Below are positions 1 to 14,284 of a stretch of DNA of 64,000 nucleotides, in pieces (the stretch's first letter is position 1; each line of letters begins with the position of its first letter). The stretch is from Mytilinidion resinicola (lineage: Eukaryota > Ascomycota > Dothideomycetes > Mytilinidiales > Mytilinidiaceae). A program made the translations under genes and the position numbers. The notes below the pieces were generated by a model that saw only the letters and a program-made list of their open reading frames with translations, ran no database searches and had not been told where the DNA came from. Location of the stretch: NCBI RefSeq assembly GCF_010093595.1, contig NW_022985439.1, forward strand, positions 880,718 to 944,717. The letters are read 5' to 3'.

Positions 1-418
1 CTAGCTCTACACCTGCATCCTGTAAAAGCACTCAGCCTTGGAGACCTCAAAAATCGTCTTCTCTTAATAGACCAGCATGTGCCACCATGGTCTTGGGCTT
101 ATGTTTCTGTGTCCACCGTGCTCAAGCCGAACAGGATGCGTAGAATAATACAAGCTTATCCTGTAACACTGTCGGCCCCAGGGATTCCGAAGCTCTTTAT
201 CCAGTGCTTGAAAAGCAGACCCCGCAACTGCCTTACCACGAGTCGGAGTAGCGGATCGACTAAGTAACATTGCAGATAAACATGAGGGACGGCAGCTGAA
301 GTTTCAACCTTCCTTGTGTGTTTCTTTGTTACCATTCACAGCTGGCCTGGTTCACGCCAACTCACTCTATCCAGTCGATGAAATCACCGCAAGCACCTGT
401 CTTAGCTACCCTTCGAAA
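1..418. other. no gene supported
   Basis: Short overlapping reading frames on both strands resemble no family I know. The frame used by the oxygenase gene that starts at 419 stays open back to about 314, but that stretch carries no recognisable oxygenase sequence, so I treat it as leader. Confidence 0.5.
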
Positions 419-1501
419 ATGACACCCTTTCCTTACGAAACATTCGTAAACACCTCCATACCGGTCACTAATTCACGAGGCCCTAGTTCCAGGTACGCCC
501 AACTCAGTGAAGCTGATGTAAATCACTTTCTCGCAAATGGGCTATATCAAGATCCCTAGCTGCTCCACACAAGAGCAGTCAGCCGGTTTTGCATCCAACA
601 TCTGGGCTCGCCTGAATATGGACCCAAAGGACCAATCTACCTGGACAAAGGAACGCATTCACATGCCAACGCACCAGTCAGTACTGGTAGCAGACTTCGC
701 GCCTAAAGCATGGAACGCAATGTACGTTGCTTTCTCCCGTTTTCGTCTTTACTATCGATTTGACCTTACTTAACGCCATAAAGATGTGATCTCCTCGGCG
801 GAACGTCGCGTATCAATACAGCCGCATCTTCGAACTGGCGCGACAGCTTCATTGTGAATCTCGGCACGCCCTCCACTCTGAACAAACCAGCCACCCCACG
901 CCAACTTTACGACTGGCACATCGATGGCGATTTCTTCATTCACTACCTTGACTCTCCCGAACAGGCTCTCCTCGTTATCCCGCTCTTCTCCGGCATCGCT
1001 CCCAACGGAGGTGGGACGTTCATCTGTCCTCCCGCCATTTCTACCGCTGCTCAACACCTATACGAAAACCCAGCTGGGGTAAGCCCACGGATGGTGCAGC
1101 GTCCAAAATCGCCAGCGGATGGAGATACGTGGATCTTCACGCTGAGTGATTGGTTCAATCCTGCGGTCCGGTCATTCCCACCCTCTGCGTTTGTGGAAGT
1201 CACTGGACAGATTGGGGACGTGTATCTCTTGCATCCGCTGATGCTGCATTCGGCGAGTAAGAATGCGACCAGGGTGCCGCGGATTATTACGAATCCGCCG
1301 GTGAGCTTGCGAGAGCCGTTTTGCTTTGATAGGAGGGAAGAGGATGAGTTTAGTCTTGTGGAGAGGAAGACGTTGAAGGCATTGGGGAGGGAGAGGTTGG
1401 AAGGATGGCAAATTCGGGGGAGTAGGGAACGAATTGTGCCAGAGAGGACGAATATATTGGAGAGGATGAGGAAGGAGGAGGCGGAGAGGTTGGGGAATTG
1501 A
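419..1501 (+). CDS. 2OG-Fe(II) phytanoyl-CoA-dioxygenase-like protein, apparent frameshift
   Basis: Probable iron- and 2-oxoglutarate-dependent oxygenase of a family common in filamentous fungi; the substrate is unknown. The ATG at 419 opens a frame reading YAQLSEADVNHFLANG. From about 538 the homology continues one base out of register as YIKIPSC and then KAWNA. An intron at 722-783 restores AICDLLGG, and exon 2 runs 784-1501. The metal site is visible as the H-x-D of DWHIDGDFF and the distal histidine of LLHPLMLHSASKN. The arginine of NATRVPRI is a candidate 2-oxoglutarate ligand. The break lies in AATGGGCTATATC, where one fewer G would give a continuous frame; no splice sites explain it. 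It is either a sequencing error or a young pseudogene. Family assignment is fairly sure and the N-terminus less so. Confidence 0.72.
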
Positions 1502-1853
1502 AGAGTTTGGGAGTATAACGAGTAATGATTGAATATAAGTGCTTTATGGGACTTGTTCGCTTTATTTATATTCTTCCACGGATATAGAAAACTTGACTAT
1601 GAACGTGAAGTTGGGAGACGGTTGTGAGCGTTACACTACAAAACAGATATCGGAACTTAAAAGATCTTCTCAGGGTGAACGAAGAGAAATAAGTACCTCT
1701 TAATCATATTGCAAACACAAATTCCACCACATCGTGCTTGCCAGTTTCAAAATCCGATGACGTCCCTCTCGCTTGAGTAATGCGGGGTCATCAGTAGAAA
1801 TTCTTGATGGACAGGCTCACCAGACCTATCAAAATCATCCACAAATTCCTACG
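1502..1853. other. intergenic, 3' end of oxygenase and THI20 promoter
   Basis: No reading frame of note. I looked for a TPP-riboswitch core (CUGAGA-type motif) because the next gene is thiamine-related and did not see one. Confidence 0.45.
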
Positions 1854-3986
1854 ATGGCGACCAGGCGAATTCTGGTGATCGCTGGTTCGGACAGCTCTGG
1901 TGGAGCGTACGCAGTCTCCCACCAACTTCCGTGACACTGATCTAATCGGCCATTCTAGAGGTCTGGAAGCAGACCAGAAGGTCATCGCCGCTCATGGATG
2001 CTATGCCATGACCTCTACGACCGCCCTGACGGCTCAGAATACTCAAGGGGTCCGTGGAATCCACGAAACGCCCTCCGAGTTTGTGAAGAAGCAGATTGAT
2101 GCGTGTATTGAGGATGTTGGCGTTGACGTTGTCAAAACCGGTACGAGTTTCGGTGTTATCGTCTTGAATTAGATTCTAATACTCAATAGGCATGCTTGCA
2201 TCTGCGGCTACGATTGAAGTGGTTGCAGATGCACTTAGCAGACATCACGTGGCCGTATCCGTAGTAGACCCAGTACTACCATCCTACATTACGCTTCATT
2301 TGCAATTCGACTAATTGAAAAGGTTATGGTCTCTACAAGCGGCGCTCAGTTACTCCCCGAAGCAGCAGTGAAAACCCTCTGCGGATCCTTGCTACCCTTG
2401 ACCACCATCCTCACGCCGAATCTCCCGGAAGCGAAACTCTTGCTGCGCACAGCTGGTGTCGCCTTCAAAGAGGAACCAGAGAATGTGCAAGACGTGATCG
2501 ACATCGCTAAAGCGATCCAGCAACTGGGCCCAACGTATGTGCTTTTGAAGGGCGGCCATCTGCCTTTGACAAAGGACAGGTTGACTTCAAAGAAGGAGGC
2601 AGACCGGGACATTGTTCTGAACGTACTGTGTGGCAACGGAAAGATCTTGCTTATGGAGTCGAAGTACATAGTGACGAAGAACACCCATGGTACAGGATGT
2701 TCATTAGCATGTGAGTGACTACCCTAACTCAAGACTAGTGTGAGAGACATAGGAAGCCATCTACTCAGGAATAACGAGATATGCTGACTGTTCTAGCTGC
2801 TATCGCTTGCAATCTAGCCTCTGGAATGGATATGGAGCAGGCTGTTAAGCTCGCCAACAGATATGTTGAGGCGGGGATCAAACTAAGCAAAGACATCGGG
2901 AAAGGAAGTGGTCCGATAAATCATTTCCATTCAACTTACAGTCTACCGTTTGCACCGTAAGTTACAGTTCTTAATCTAAGCATCCGACTGATGATCTTTT
3001 TAGTGGCGGCTTCATAGAGTATCTGCTCGAGCGAGATGACGTACGTGAGCCATGGAAAGAACACACCGAGCATGTGTTTGTGCAGCAGATGGCGCAAGGA
3101 ACCTTACCACTCGCGATCTTCAAGCACTATTTGATTCAAGACTACCTCTTTCTGGTGCGTCTGCGATCTTTGCCAATATTTGCAAGTCGCTAATCCACGA
3201 TAGATTCATTTCTCGAGAGCAAATGCCCTCGCGGCGTACAAAGCGAAGACTCTAGAGGACATCAGCAGAGTGAGGAGAGACTTCAATGGATCTGCATGCG
3301 GGCTTACAATTTCTAGTCTGCTAAAACTGTTATGCATATACAAGAGGAGCTGAAGCTTCACTTGGAGTACTGCAAGGAATTTGGCATCGACAAGGAGGAG
3401 GTAGAACGGAATGAAGAAAGCCAAGGTCCGCTCTTCTTCCTATCCAAAATGGCATTTGATCAAGGCTAATGGAGTGCAATATAGCATGCACAGCATACAC
3501 GAGGTACCCCCAAAGCTCGCTGCAAAGACCCGTCTTGAAGACACGTTTGACGTAGCGCATAGATATGTGCTTGACATCGGGCAGTCAGAAGATTGGCTTG
3601 CACTCCAAGTCGCTCTCTTGCCGTGTTTGATCGGTTACGGCATGATAGCAAAGCGACTATACAATGACCCCAATACGACCCGAGAAGGAAACATCTACTG
3701 GAAGTGGATCGAGACGTATGTCGCCGATGACTACACAGAGGCGACGGTGAACGGATCCGGTAAGAAGCCTGTAAACTCTACGAAAGACAAAAGCTGACAC
3801 TTTGTAGAACTTGTGGAGAAGCATGCGGTAAGACAGTCGGCGAGTCGCATCGACGAGCTGGCACAGATCTTCATTCATGCTACCAAAGTAGGCTCATTTT
3901 CCTAATTGGTGAAGTAGCCGTTTCATTGACTGAAAGATGCATAGATGGAAGCTGGCTTCTGGGACATGGGCGTGGCTGGTGCATGA
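1854..3986 (+). CDS. THI20: THI20-type HMP/HMP-P kinase fused to TenA-like thiaminase II domain
   Basis: Bifunctional thiamine-biosynthesis protein of about 509 residues. The N-terminal ThiD-like half phosphorylates hydroxymethylpyrimidine and its monophosphate. The C-terminal TenA-like half is a thiaminase II/pyrimidine-salvage domain. Twelve exons fit: 1854-1906, 1959-2140, 2190-2272, 2323-2710, 2797-2956, 3004-3154, 3204-3269, 3317-3425, 3485-3503, 3563-3759, 3808-3887 and 3945-3986. Kinase evidence is IAGSDSSGGAGLEADQ at the N-terminus, VVDPVMVSTSG, and the anion-hole motif GTGCSLASAIA. TenA evidence is ACTAYTRYVLDIGQSEDW and LLPCLIGYG, whose cysteine matches the TenA nucleophile position. 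The protein ends EAGFWDMGVAGA. Introns are 44-86 nt and exon 9 is only 19 nt, so automatic models may miss it. Cytosolic by family. Symbol by homology to yeast THI20/21. Confidence 0.9.
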
Positions 3987-4454
3987 TACTTGTGCCGGGA
4001 AGGTGAATGGGTGTTTGCAGGCGAGACAGGATCAGAACTAAAGTACCCTCAGCCGATGTCTGCCTATATGAATGCGTGGGGTTAGAGATATTCAGATTGA
4101 CAACATTCTTCTATTTGCCCGTTAAAGGTGAAGTTGTGAAGTTGAGGCATCGTCACAAAGGGTCTGCCTTGGCAAGCGTTGTCTCTCGGCAAGTTCCGCG
4201 TCGGAAGCGGCTAGTGGCTAGCGCAGGAAAAATATTTGGCGTTGCCTCCTTCGCCGCTTGCCTCACACGTCCTTCACTTCCCCATCACCTCTCTTCTCCA
4301 TCACAACACCCTCTTCTATTTCCTGTCTCACCGCGCTTGCACTCTGCGACGTTTGTCTTGCAGGTCTTTCGCTCTTGTCTCAGAAACAGACTCGCGCTCA
4401 TTTCGCCAAACTCCCGGGTCTTTCACACCGTCCCTACCGAACACTCCGACCATC
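3987..4454 (+). promoter_or_regulatory. DBP2 promoter and pyrimidine-rich leader
   Basis: From about 4240 to the helicase ATG at 4455 the + strand is rich in CT runs (for example CTCACACGTCCTTCACTTCC), typical of leaders of strongly expressed fungal genes. Frames that cross this stretch change composition at the ATG and are not credible proteins. Confidence 0.5.
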
Positions 4455-7026
<2,572 letters not shown>

Positions 7027-8280
7027 AGCGGACTTCATCTCCTAGCAAATCCCGCTACTTGGTTCTTGCAAGTGGGTCGTATGTGATCAGCAGCGAAAGC
7101 ACGTCTCCTTGCCTTGCGCCAGAGGCTCACTTCAATCGCTACAGCAAAGTCGGTGTTGGTGGTGCGGCGTCTTCATTAGAAGTTTCATACGGGGGCTTTC
7201 TTGCCCTCTCTCTTTCAGTCAATCTGTCTATCCCCCTTTCCTTTTTCCTTGATGTCGTGGTGGAATGGTGCTGCGACTTCTCAAGTGATAATGCACGGGG
7301 TGGACAGCATGTCACATTCAGCTCGGAGAGGTTATCCAGGATGAGGTTTTTCATTTTCTCAAATTAGAAATTAGCATGTCCTTAGCTTGGGCCTTTCTAC
7401 TTTCTGGTCTCGAGAGACCGGTAAGGCGGACAGCAAGGAGGCCCAGGATCTGCTTCTCTATCCAAGTGCTTAATGGCCTATAGGGTTGCTGCTTTCCATG
7501 GTATTGGCGTCTTTTACGGAAAAGCTTTCCTAGGTAGTGGCTAGATGAGATCAAATACGTTTTAAGTATTCATGTGCGTGTGCAAGAGGAGAGGTGGCTA
7601 GGTGATGAAGGATGGACGTGAGCCCTTTCGCCACGCGAATTTGGTTGGAGAGTAGTGTATTTCCAAAATCCTCTGGTCTCTAACCCGGTAAAAACCTGGC
7701 TGTAAAGTTGATTCTATACAATCTTTACCCGCGGTAAATAACATCCAAGCCTTGGATAACCAGTTTCAAGCTTTTTTGGCCCTGAATAAAAGACTACTGC
7801 GTATACTGTTCTTAATCGCTTTTATCCACGTTTCAAAGATTTCTAGTTAACCCCAGCTGAGCATTCACAGACAGGGGTTCAATCTGTACTTGCATTCCTA
7901 CAGGTGTAACGGTGCGTAGAAAGATGATAATTTGGGAGAATCGTGTCTGATGCATCACAGGTGCTCTGGAGGAACCCCAACCCCCCCTCCCAGTTTTTCT
8001 AATCTACTAGTAATTCCCCACCCGCTATTGTTCTCTTTTTTTTTTTCTGGCTTAAATTTCTAAGGGGTACTAATGTACTTGGTGGCTGACATCGACTCGG
8101 CGGCACAGTTTAGGGCACAAGTGATCTGACGGTACACGAGAGTATGAGGTTCAGGACTAGTGGCAGTAGTTATCGGAATGACGACTGTTGCGAGAAATGA
8201 CCTTCGGCCTTGAAATTTTGGCTTCTTCACTGCTTTGTAGGGGTTAGCCAATGAAGAAGATGCTGTTGGCGACCAAGCCT
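7027..8280. other. DBP2 3' region and intergenic DNA
   Basis: No coding signal. An AT-richer stretch at about 7640-8060 contains a T run near 8036-8046. The short frames on both strands show no family resemblance. Confidence 0.5.
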
Positions 8281-11070
8281 TCCAACGCAGAGGACATCAG
8301 GGTCTCTCCCTCTCTCTCCCTCTCTCTTCTCACGTAAAGGCAGAAACCGGGTCAAGGGGCACGGTCTCTATCGTTGAACATGGACATGGGAAGACGTCGT
8401 GGTGGGTGCTCCTCGGATGTTGACATCCTGGAATACCACCGCTTTCACCGCCGCGGTTCCAGCCCCACAGTCCAACCAAGGCCCCGGCGGCAACTGTGAG
8501 GAAAAGGTTGGTGCTAGGAAACGTGTCTTGGATGGAGTGGATTCGGAATCCCAAATGGAATTTGCAGCGGGCGGCTGTTGGCGGTGGGGCCTGCGGTGAT
8601 TTGTTTTGGGGGGGTTTTGGGGAAAAAAAGCCTTCGTTCCCTGGAGCATTTTCCCGGCTCCTGCAGTGGCCTTGAGGACGCAGCCACAAGAGGCAGGTTG
8701 CATGGCAGTGCGCTGCTCCTCTTCCTGCAGGCCGCGCCAAGGGCTGGCCGGGGATTGAGGTTCCCGCCGCGGTGTCTGGTCTGGAGAGGCCAGCCGGGCC
8801 CAGCGCCGGCACTGCCAAAGGCAGCATAAAGGCACGGGTAACGGGGCCCGGATTCCCGGAAAGGAACGAAGCTCAGATCGGCCCTAAGCCCCTGGCATGC
8901 CCACGCGAGGCTTGGGGCCAAGTCGGCACTATGGCGGCGAGAAAGACCGAATCCACGCGTGATCGGGGAGCGTGCATGGGGCTGGCCAATTGGAGGGGAG
9001 GAAGCCGGAAAGCCATGGCAGGGGGGGCCCCTTGCGCACAACACCCACACCGCGGGCGCCTGTTTTGGTGAGGGCCGTTGGTGAGCGCGCTGTCTTCGTG
9101 GTGGGCTGCCGCGAGCCTGGTGTGAGGGAGGGCGCTAGCAGTAGGTGTGGCTGGTGCCGATGGAGACATCAGATGTGGAGATGGCCATCGCAGCCAACCG
9201 CTGAATGGAGGGCTGGCGAGGACGACAGCACAGCAGCAAGCCGCGGAAACGGCGCGTCCACCGGGGGATTGTTCTTGGCTGCATCGCCATGCATGGAGCT
9301 TCACTCGCCGAATCACAGCCGCAGTCGCGTGTTCTTGCTGCTCCCAGCCTGCTGCTGCTGTGAGCAGAACGGAAGAAGATTCCGATCCTGAAGAGCCCTG
9401 TTCCGATACCGACGGCCAATTGTGGATGGGGTTCGGCGAGAGGACGGCCCTTTGAAAGTCAACCGCACCACACCACGAGCATCGCGAGGGTCCCAGCCGC
9501 AGGGCTGCGTCATCATGGGGTCCCAGATGGGAGGGCCAGGGATAGCAGCGTCCAATCGCACGCCGCGAAGGGACGGCCGCCCGCGACCAGTGGACGGTGG
9601 GGCATGACTTGCCAGAGACCAGGAAATGCTCCAGGGCTTGTGGGCGCTCTCGAAATGCCATCCTGTAGCAAGAGGTTAGCGGGGAATAGTACCCTTGGCG
9701 ACCAACACGTTGGCAGCAGCAAATACCGCGTATCGCCAACGCCACAGCCCGCTGCGATGCTCGAGATGCCTCTCTCGGCCGTCCTCCTGCCCCCATCTGT
9801 CCTCTTCTAGACAGCTGGCGTCTGGCTGCAGCCGTGGCGGCCAGCAGCGCGGATGGGCTGATCCGTACGGGCACGATTCAGGAGCGGCCGGCTTGCAGGC
9901 GTGCATTATTGATGTTTCGAGGCTCGTTTCGCCGTCCGCTGCGTATCGCCAAGGGTGCGCAACGACGCTGCAGAAACGGGGCTCGAGCGCGCGCAGGCCC
10001 GCTTCTGCTGCCTGTTTCTCTTGTCGCTCTACGCGCTCCAAATTCTTGGGCTGCCGTCGAAACAGAGGCCTGCGACACCGGCCGGCCGCCTGTCGCCTGT
10101 CGCCCATGCGCGTGCTGGGCAGCGGGATCGCATGGCAGCCGGCCCTGTGCCCCGAAGCAACGGCCTGCTGACGTGCGTCGTGTGCGTGTGCGCGCTGCAA
10201 CGGCGGCGAGAGGCCCACGGCGGAAACCCAGCGGCGGTACACGGCATGGCAGACAAAGACGAGACGGTGAGCAGGCGGTTGGGCGCCGTCGACACGAGAG
10301 GGAGCGTGGGATCGCGGCCAGGACCGGGGCGGCGGCCGGTTCTGCGGCCTCTGGTTTTGATATTGGCAGTTGGAAGAGGCAGGTGGGCGTGCAGCTGCAT
10401 TCTTCAGAGTGGGGAGGTTGCAGGTCCTGCCTGGCAGCGTCGCAGCGTGCCAGGCGTCGGCGAGCGTGTGGAGAGTCGGATGTGGGTTATTCTGGGAGGC
10501 CGGAGTGGAATCGATAAAGGAGCTCCACCACCGTCATCGCGGGCTGCATGAGGCAGCGAGGCCACGGCCCCGTGGCGAGTGAATCGTGCATCGTGGTGGC
10601 CAGCGCAAATTGGTCATGGCCAGGCGCTGGCCCCAATCGCAGGGCGCGGATGGGCTGGCTCCCGTGTCATCGCAACGGGGCTCTTCATCTGCAGCAATTC
10701 GCCAGGTCCGCGGACGCCTCTCCGACATGTCGCACTCGATCCCGTCCGCCGCCGAAGTCGTGGCGAGCCCGAGTCGCAGCGGACGGCTGAGGTGTGCGAG
10801 TGCTCTGCGGGCTTGGCACCGCGTGCCGTGCTGCGCGTGTTGTGGTGATGCCGCCCGCGAGCATTCCGTTGACGTTGGCGGCAGGGAGTTCTAGCGCGCC
10901 TTCAGCCTCACGGCGAGGGCCAGCCGCGGCAGGCAAAGCGGCCGCAAGACAAGCCTCCGCTAGTTTTAGTGCGCAGGCGGTGCCCTCGTCGCGAACGCCC
11001 AGCCGGCTGAGCGCGAGGCTGGCAGTGCCGGCCGCTGGAGGGACCCGTTCATTCACCGCGGGCGGGCGCG
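8281..11070. other. GC-rich intergenic DNA without supported gene
   Basis: A CT microsatellite near 8305-8332 (CTCTCCCTCTCTCTCCCTCTC) marks the boundary. GC then rises sharply and frames of 60-330 codons open on both strands at once, as expected when GC-rich DNA lacks TA-containing stops. Their translations are Arg/Ala/Pro/Gly-rich, have no domain I recognise, and overlap one another in several frames. I support no protein here; a non-coding transcript or a very long regulatory region is possible. Confidence 0.5.
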
Positions 11071-12651
11071 GTGCTTGATTCGACGACGGCGGACCAAGGG
11101 CCCACCGGCGCTTTCCAAGGCTCCCTCTTGCCACCTGAGGCCCAAGGCCGTCTGCGCACCTTCCCGTCTGCGTGCAAGACTCCTCGCTGTTCCCTCCAGC
11201 TAACCTTCTCCACGCATCACCACACCACCCACGCGCGCCCCAAGACTCCGCCCCGGCTGCCCTCACGCTTGCGAGCAAGGCCTTCCGCTCCGTCCTCCTC
11301 CACCGCTGCTAGACTCCCAGCTCCTCCGCGCCGTGCGACGGCACGTGCAACCCGCATTCCGCCGCCTCCTGCCACGGCTCGCCAGTGCTTAGTGCGCATC
11401 TGCAAAGCACCCTCGATCTCCACCGCCCGCCTCAACAGTCGCGCCCGCTCCAGAGCAATCCAGTACGCCGCTGCTGCTGTCATCGTCTCAGCGACCTGCG
11501 CCAGCCAGGCCTGCGTCGCGGTGGGTACCCCGGAAAGACGGCGACTTGGGCCAGCAGATCGCTTTCTCGGCGCTTCTCTCGCTCGGAGGCAAAATCGAAA
11601 TACCGTCCGCTGTGTGGCTGCCCGTGGAACCCCGCCTGAGCATCACCGCCCGACGACGGACCGACTGTCTTCCTTTTGGCCCCTTTGCACACGGCCAACG
11701 TCGTCGCAGTCGCACCTCCCACTCACCCAAGCTACGCTGCACCGGGCGCGCTGCAGGCTCGAGGCCCGAATCGAACTAGACCCCTCCCCGCACCTTTCCT
11801 CCCTCTACCACGCCATCCGCATCGACCGCGCCAGCGCCACGCATTCGCCCAGAGCGAGCCTTGCTCGAGAAGCAGCCCGCACGCTCACCACCCCCCAGCG
11901 CAGCACCGCCAGCATCCGCCTGCGCCAGCCCCCGCGCAGAGCTCCCGCTCACGTCGCGGCTCGGCGCAACCGATCTGGGGCGTCAGCAGCATTACTCCAT
12001 TGCGTGTGCTAACACTCGCGCCCACACGCCCGCCTCGATTGGTGCCACACAGCTGCGGCACACGCCACTCACCAGACTGCCACTGCGACGGCGCTGCCTG
12101 CCGCTAGCTGCTTCGCTCTAGGGCCTCTGCTAGCCCGTCCGCGCTGCCTCGCGCTGCTGGAGCGCTCGTCCTCCTTGGCCGCCCTCCCAGCACCCGTGCG
12201 ACTCGCCGTCACACCTGCGCCGGATTTCCGCGACTCGCACGGCTAGCTCGCGCTGTTCCCTCCAAGCGCGTTATCTGAGCGCACATCTGCCGGCCGCTGT
12301 CCCCTCTGTCTGGCACCGAGATTCCACACCGTCTGCAAATCATCCGCAGTTAAGGTAGACGCTATTGTCTCGATATTTGTGCAACCCTCGGTAGCCTGAC
12401 GCTACTGTTCGCCCTTCCTGCCCCAGCGCTATTCCCCCTCGGTTTAGATCGGCCATAGTTGAACTACGCGGCGGACCCAAGATCTTGTGCGCCAGACGGT
12501 TCAACGAACCACTGTCCCGCGGCCGGCCTGCTCAACCGACCATTGCCCTACCTGCACCGCCAGCCCATCCGTTCATCAACCACGCTGCCGCACGCCAGAT
12601 CCCCGCGGTGCAAACCACGCCTGGCCCCCTCGACGCTACCTTCGACAGTCT
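11071..12651 (+). promoter_or_regulatory. long C/CT-rich leader region upstream of con7-like gene
   Basis: Over about 1.5 kb the + strand is strongly C-rich and G-poor (for example CGCATCACCACACCACCCAC), right up to the ATG at 12652. Strand-asymmetric pyrimidine richness is typical of transcribed 5' untranslated regions of fungal developmental regulators. Several upstream ATGs are present. The 313-codon open frame at 11071-12012 is low in complexity and I do not accept it as a protein. Confidence 0.45.
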
Positions 12652-14284
12652 ATGGACGGCAGACAGACGGATTATCCGCAGTCAGGTTTGAGCGAACCCT
12701 ACCCGTCTTTCCCAGAACCTGCCTCTGAAGGTTCCTCTGCAGATCAAGCATCTGCTGCGCCATACCCCCCGGGCCAAGATCCACGCGCCGCCAACTTCTC
12801 CCCAGCGCAAACCCCAAGCTCCGAGTACGGCATCAATCCCTCGTCGGCGCGTTCAGGCTCCTTCCCAGAGTACATTCAGCGCTCGTATCAATCCAGCGCT
12901 CAAGGGGCACCCGCTGGAGGTATGGCGAATCCAACAAGTCCGTCTCTGCCTCTGTCAGATGGTCAAGCCAATGACAATCAACACAACAAGTCTGACTCCG
13001 ACGTACCTATAGATCCATCAATCGCCACAGGGGCGAGTCCCACGTATCCTCCGCACCAGCAGTACTCTCCGTACCCGCCGCAACACGAAATGCAGCATTA
13101 TCAGGGGCATCCGCAGACCCCAATGTACGGGGCGCGTCCAGAATGGGCGGGGCAATACCCTCCTCCTCACATGCAATACGGTCATCCGGCATCGTCTGGA
13201 CCGCCAGCACAGTCAATGGTTAGTCCGGTCCAGCGACCACCTGCGGTACGCCCTTTTTCACGTCAATTTCTCCCGTGACCACGTAGGGGGCGTACAAATT
13301 CTCCTTTGGACGCCCCGACTGTGGTTGGATCAGTCATCCAACCTTGGTCAACGTGCGCGCATGTCATCCTGAGGGTGAAATGTGAAGGCGACGACGTTCG
13401 TTGATACTATCCCCTTGTTTTCTCGCCGCGTTGTGGATTTAGTAGTTTAGAGCATTGTTGCTAACTTTGCATAGGGCGGGCATCCACTTTCGACCGTGTA
13501 CTCATTTGTTCCGATTCCAGGCGCGCAACAGCACAAGCGACCGCGACGAAGATACGAAGAAATAGAGCGAATGTACAAGTGTGGCTGGAACGGGTGCGAA
13601 AAAGCGTACGGAACCCTGAATCATTTGAACGCGCATGTTACGATGCAATCGCACGGGACAAAGCGAACTCCAGAAGGTATGTTGACGAACTCTCTACGCG
13701 CTTAAGCGACTGCGATAGCGCAGAATGCCCTGGCTAGTCAGCTAGGTTTGCCGTGGAGCTCGTGTTGGTGTTGCGACTATTTCGTTGGTGTTCCCGCTGG
13801 TTCGGATAGCCTCGAAACCCGCGGCAGCTAGCATCAAGCTACCCTGACCTTACTAGCTTGGCGCAACATTATCAGATTCTTAGTCAGTGCAGTTGCTGAC
13901 TTGTTTTTTCAGAGTTCAAAGAGATCCGCAAGGAGTGGAAGGCGAAGAAGAAGGAGGAAGAGGCTGCGCGCAAGGCTGATGAGGAGCGGCAACGTCAGGC
14001 TGAGGGTCGTCACGACAACGGTTCCGAGACTCCCGTCTATGGCCAGATGCGTGCCAACATTGGCCCACCACAGATGGGCGGCCCTCAATTGCCCCCGATC
14101 GGCTATCAAGCGGCAGCTCCGGGCCCGCAGGCGCCTCAGTACGGCACTCAAAGCCCAGGTCTCGACCAGGGAATGGCTCAGTAAGTTGCTTCGTCCGAGG
14201 TTTTGCGGTACTATCACTAACAGGACTAGCTATCCGCAATCACCGTACGGCCAGGCTCCTCAAATCTACCAGCAGGGTCACTAA
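12652..14284 (+). CDS. con7: Con7-type C2H2 zinc-finger transcription factor
   Basis: Predicted nuclear regulator of about 372 residues. Exons: 12652-13245, 13475-13676, 13913-14180, 14230-14284. Residues 1-198 are disordered, rich in Pro, Ser, Gln and Tyr. Exon 2 carries a basic stretch (HKRPRRRYEEIERMYKCGW) leading into a single finger, C-x4-C-x12-H-x5-H, followed by GTKRTPEEFKEIRKEWKAKK and a charged helix. That finger-plus-helix block is the signature I associate with Con7, which controls infection-related morphogenesis and cell-wall genes in Magnaporthe and Fusarium. The tail is Gln/Pro-rich and ends APQIYQQGH. Two introns are 229 and 236 nt, long for this window. The last acceptor is ambiguous (14223 or 14229) and changes two residues. 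Domain assignment is strong; the orthologue name is from memory. Confidence 0.82.

Noticed and set aside
1502..1853. Possible TPP riboswitch before THI20
   Set aside because: The conserved CUGAGA-type core was not found; fungal TPP riboswitches are better known from THI4 and NMT1-type genes.
8330..11278. Many long GC-rich frames on both strands, up to 333 codons
   Set aside because: Overlapping in several frames, Arg/Ala/Pro-rich, no domain; expected from the scarcity of stop codons in GC-rich DNA.
11071..12012. 313-codon + strand frame
   Set aside because: Low-complexity translation of a C-rich leader; no splice partner, and composition unlike accepted proteins here.
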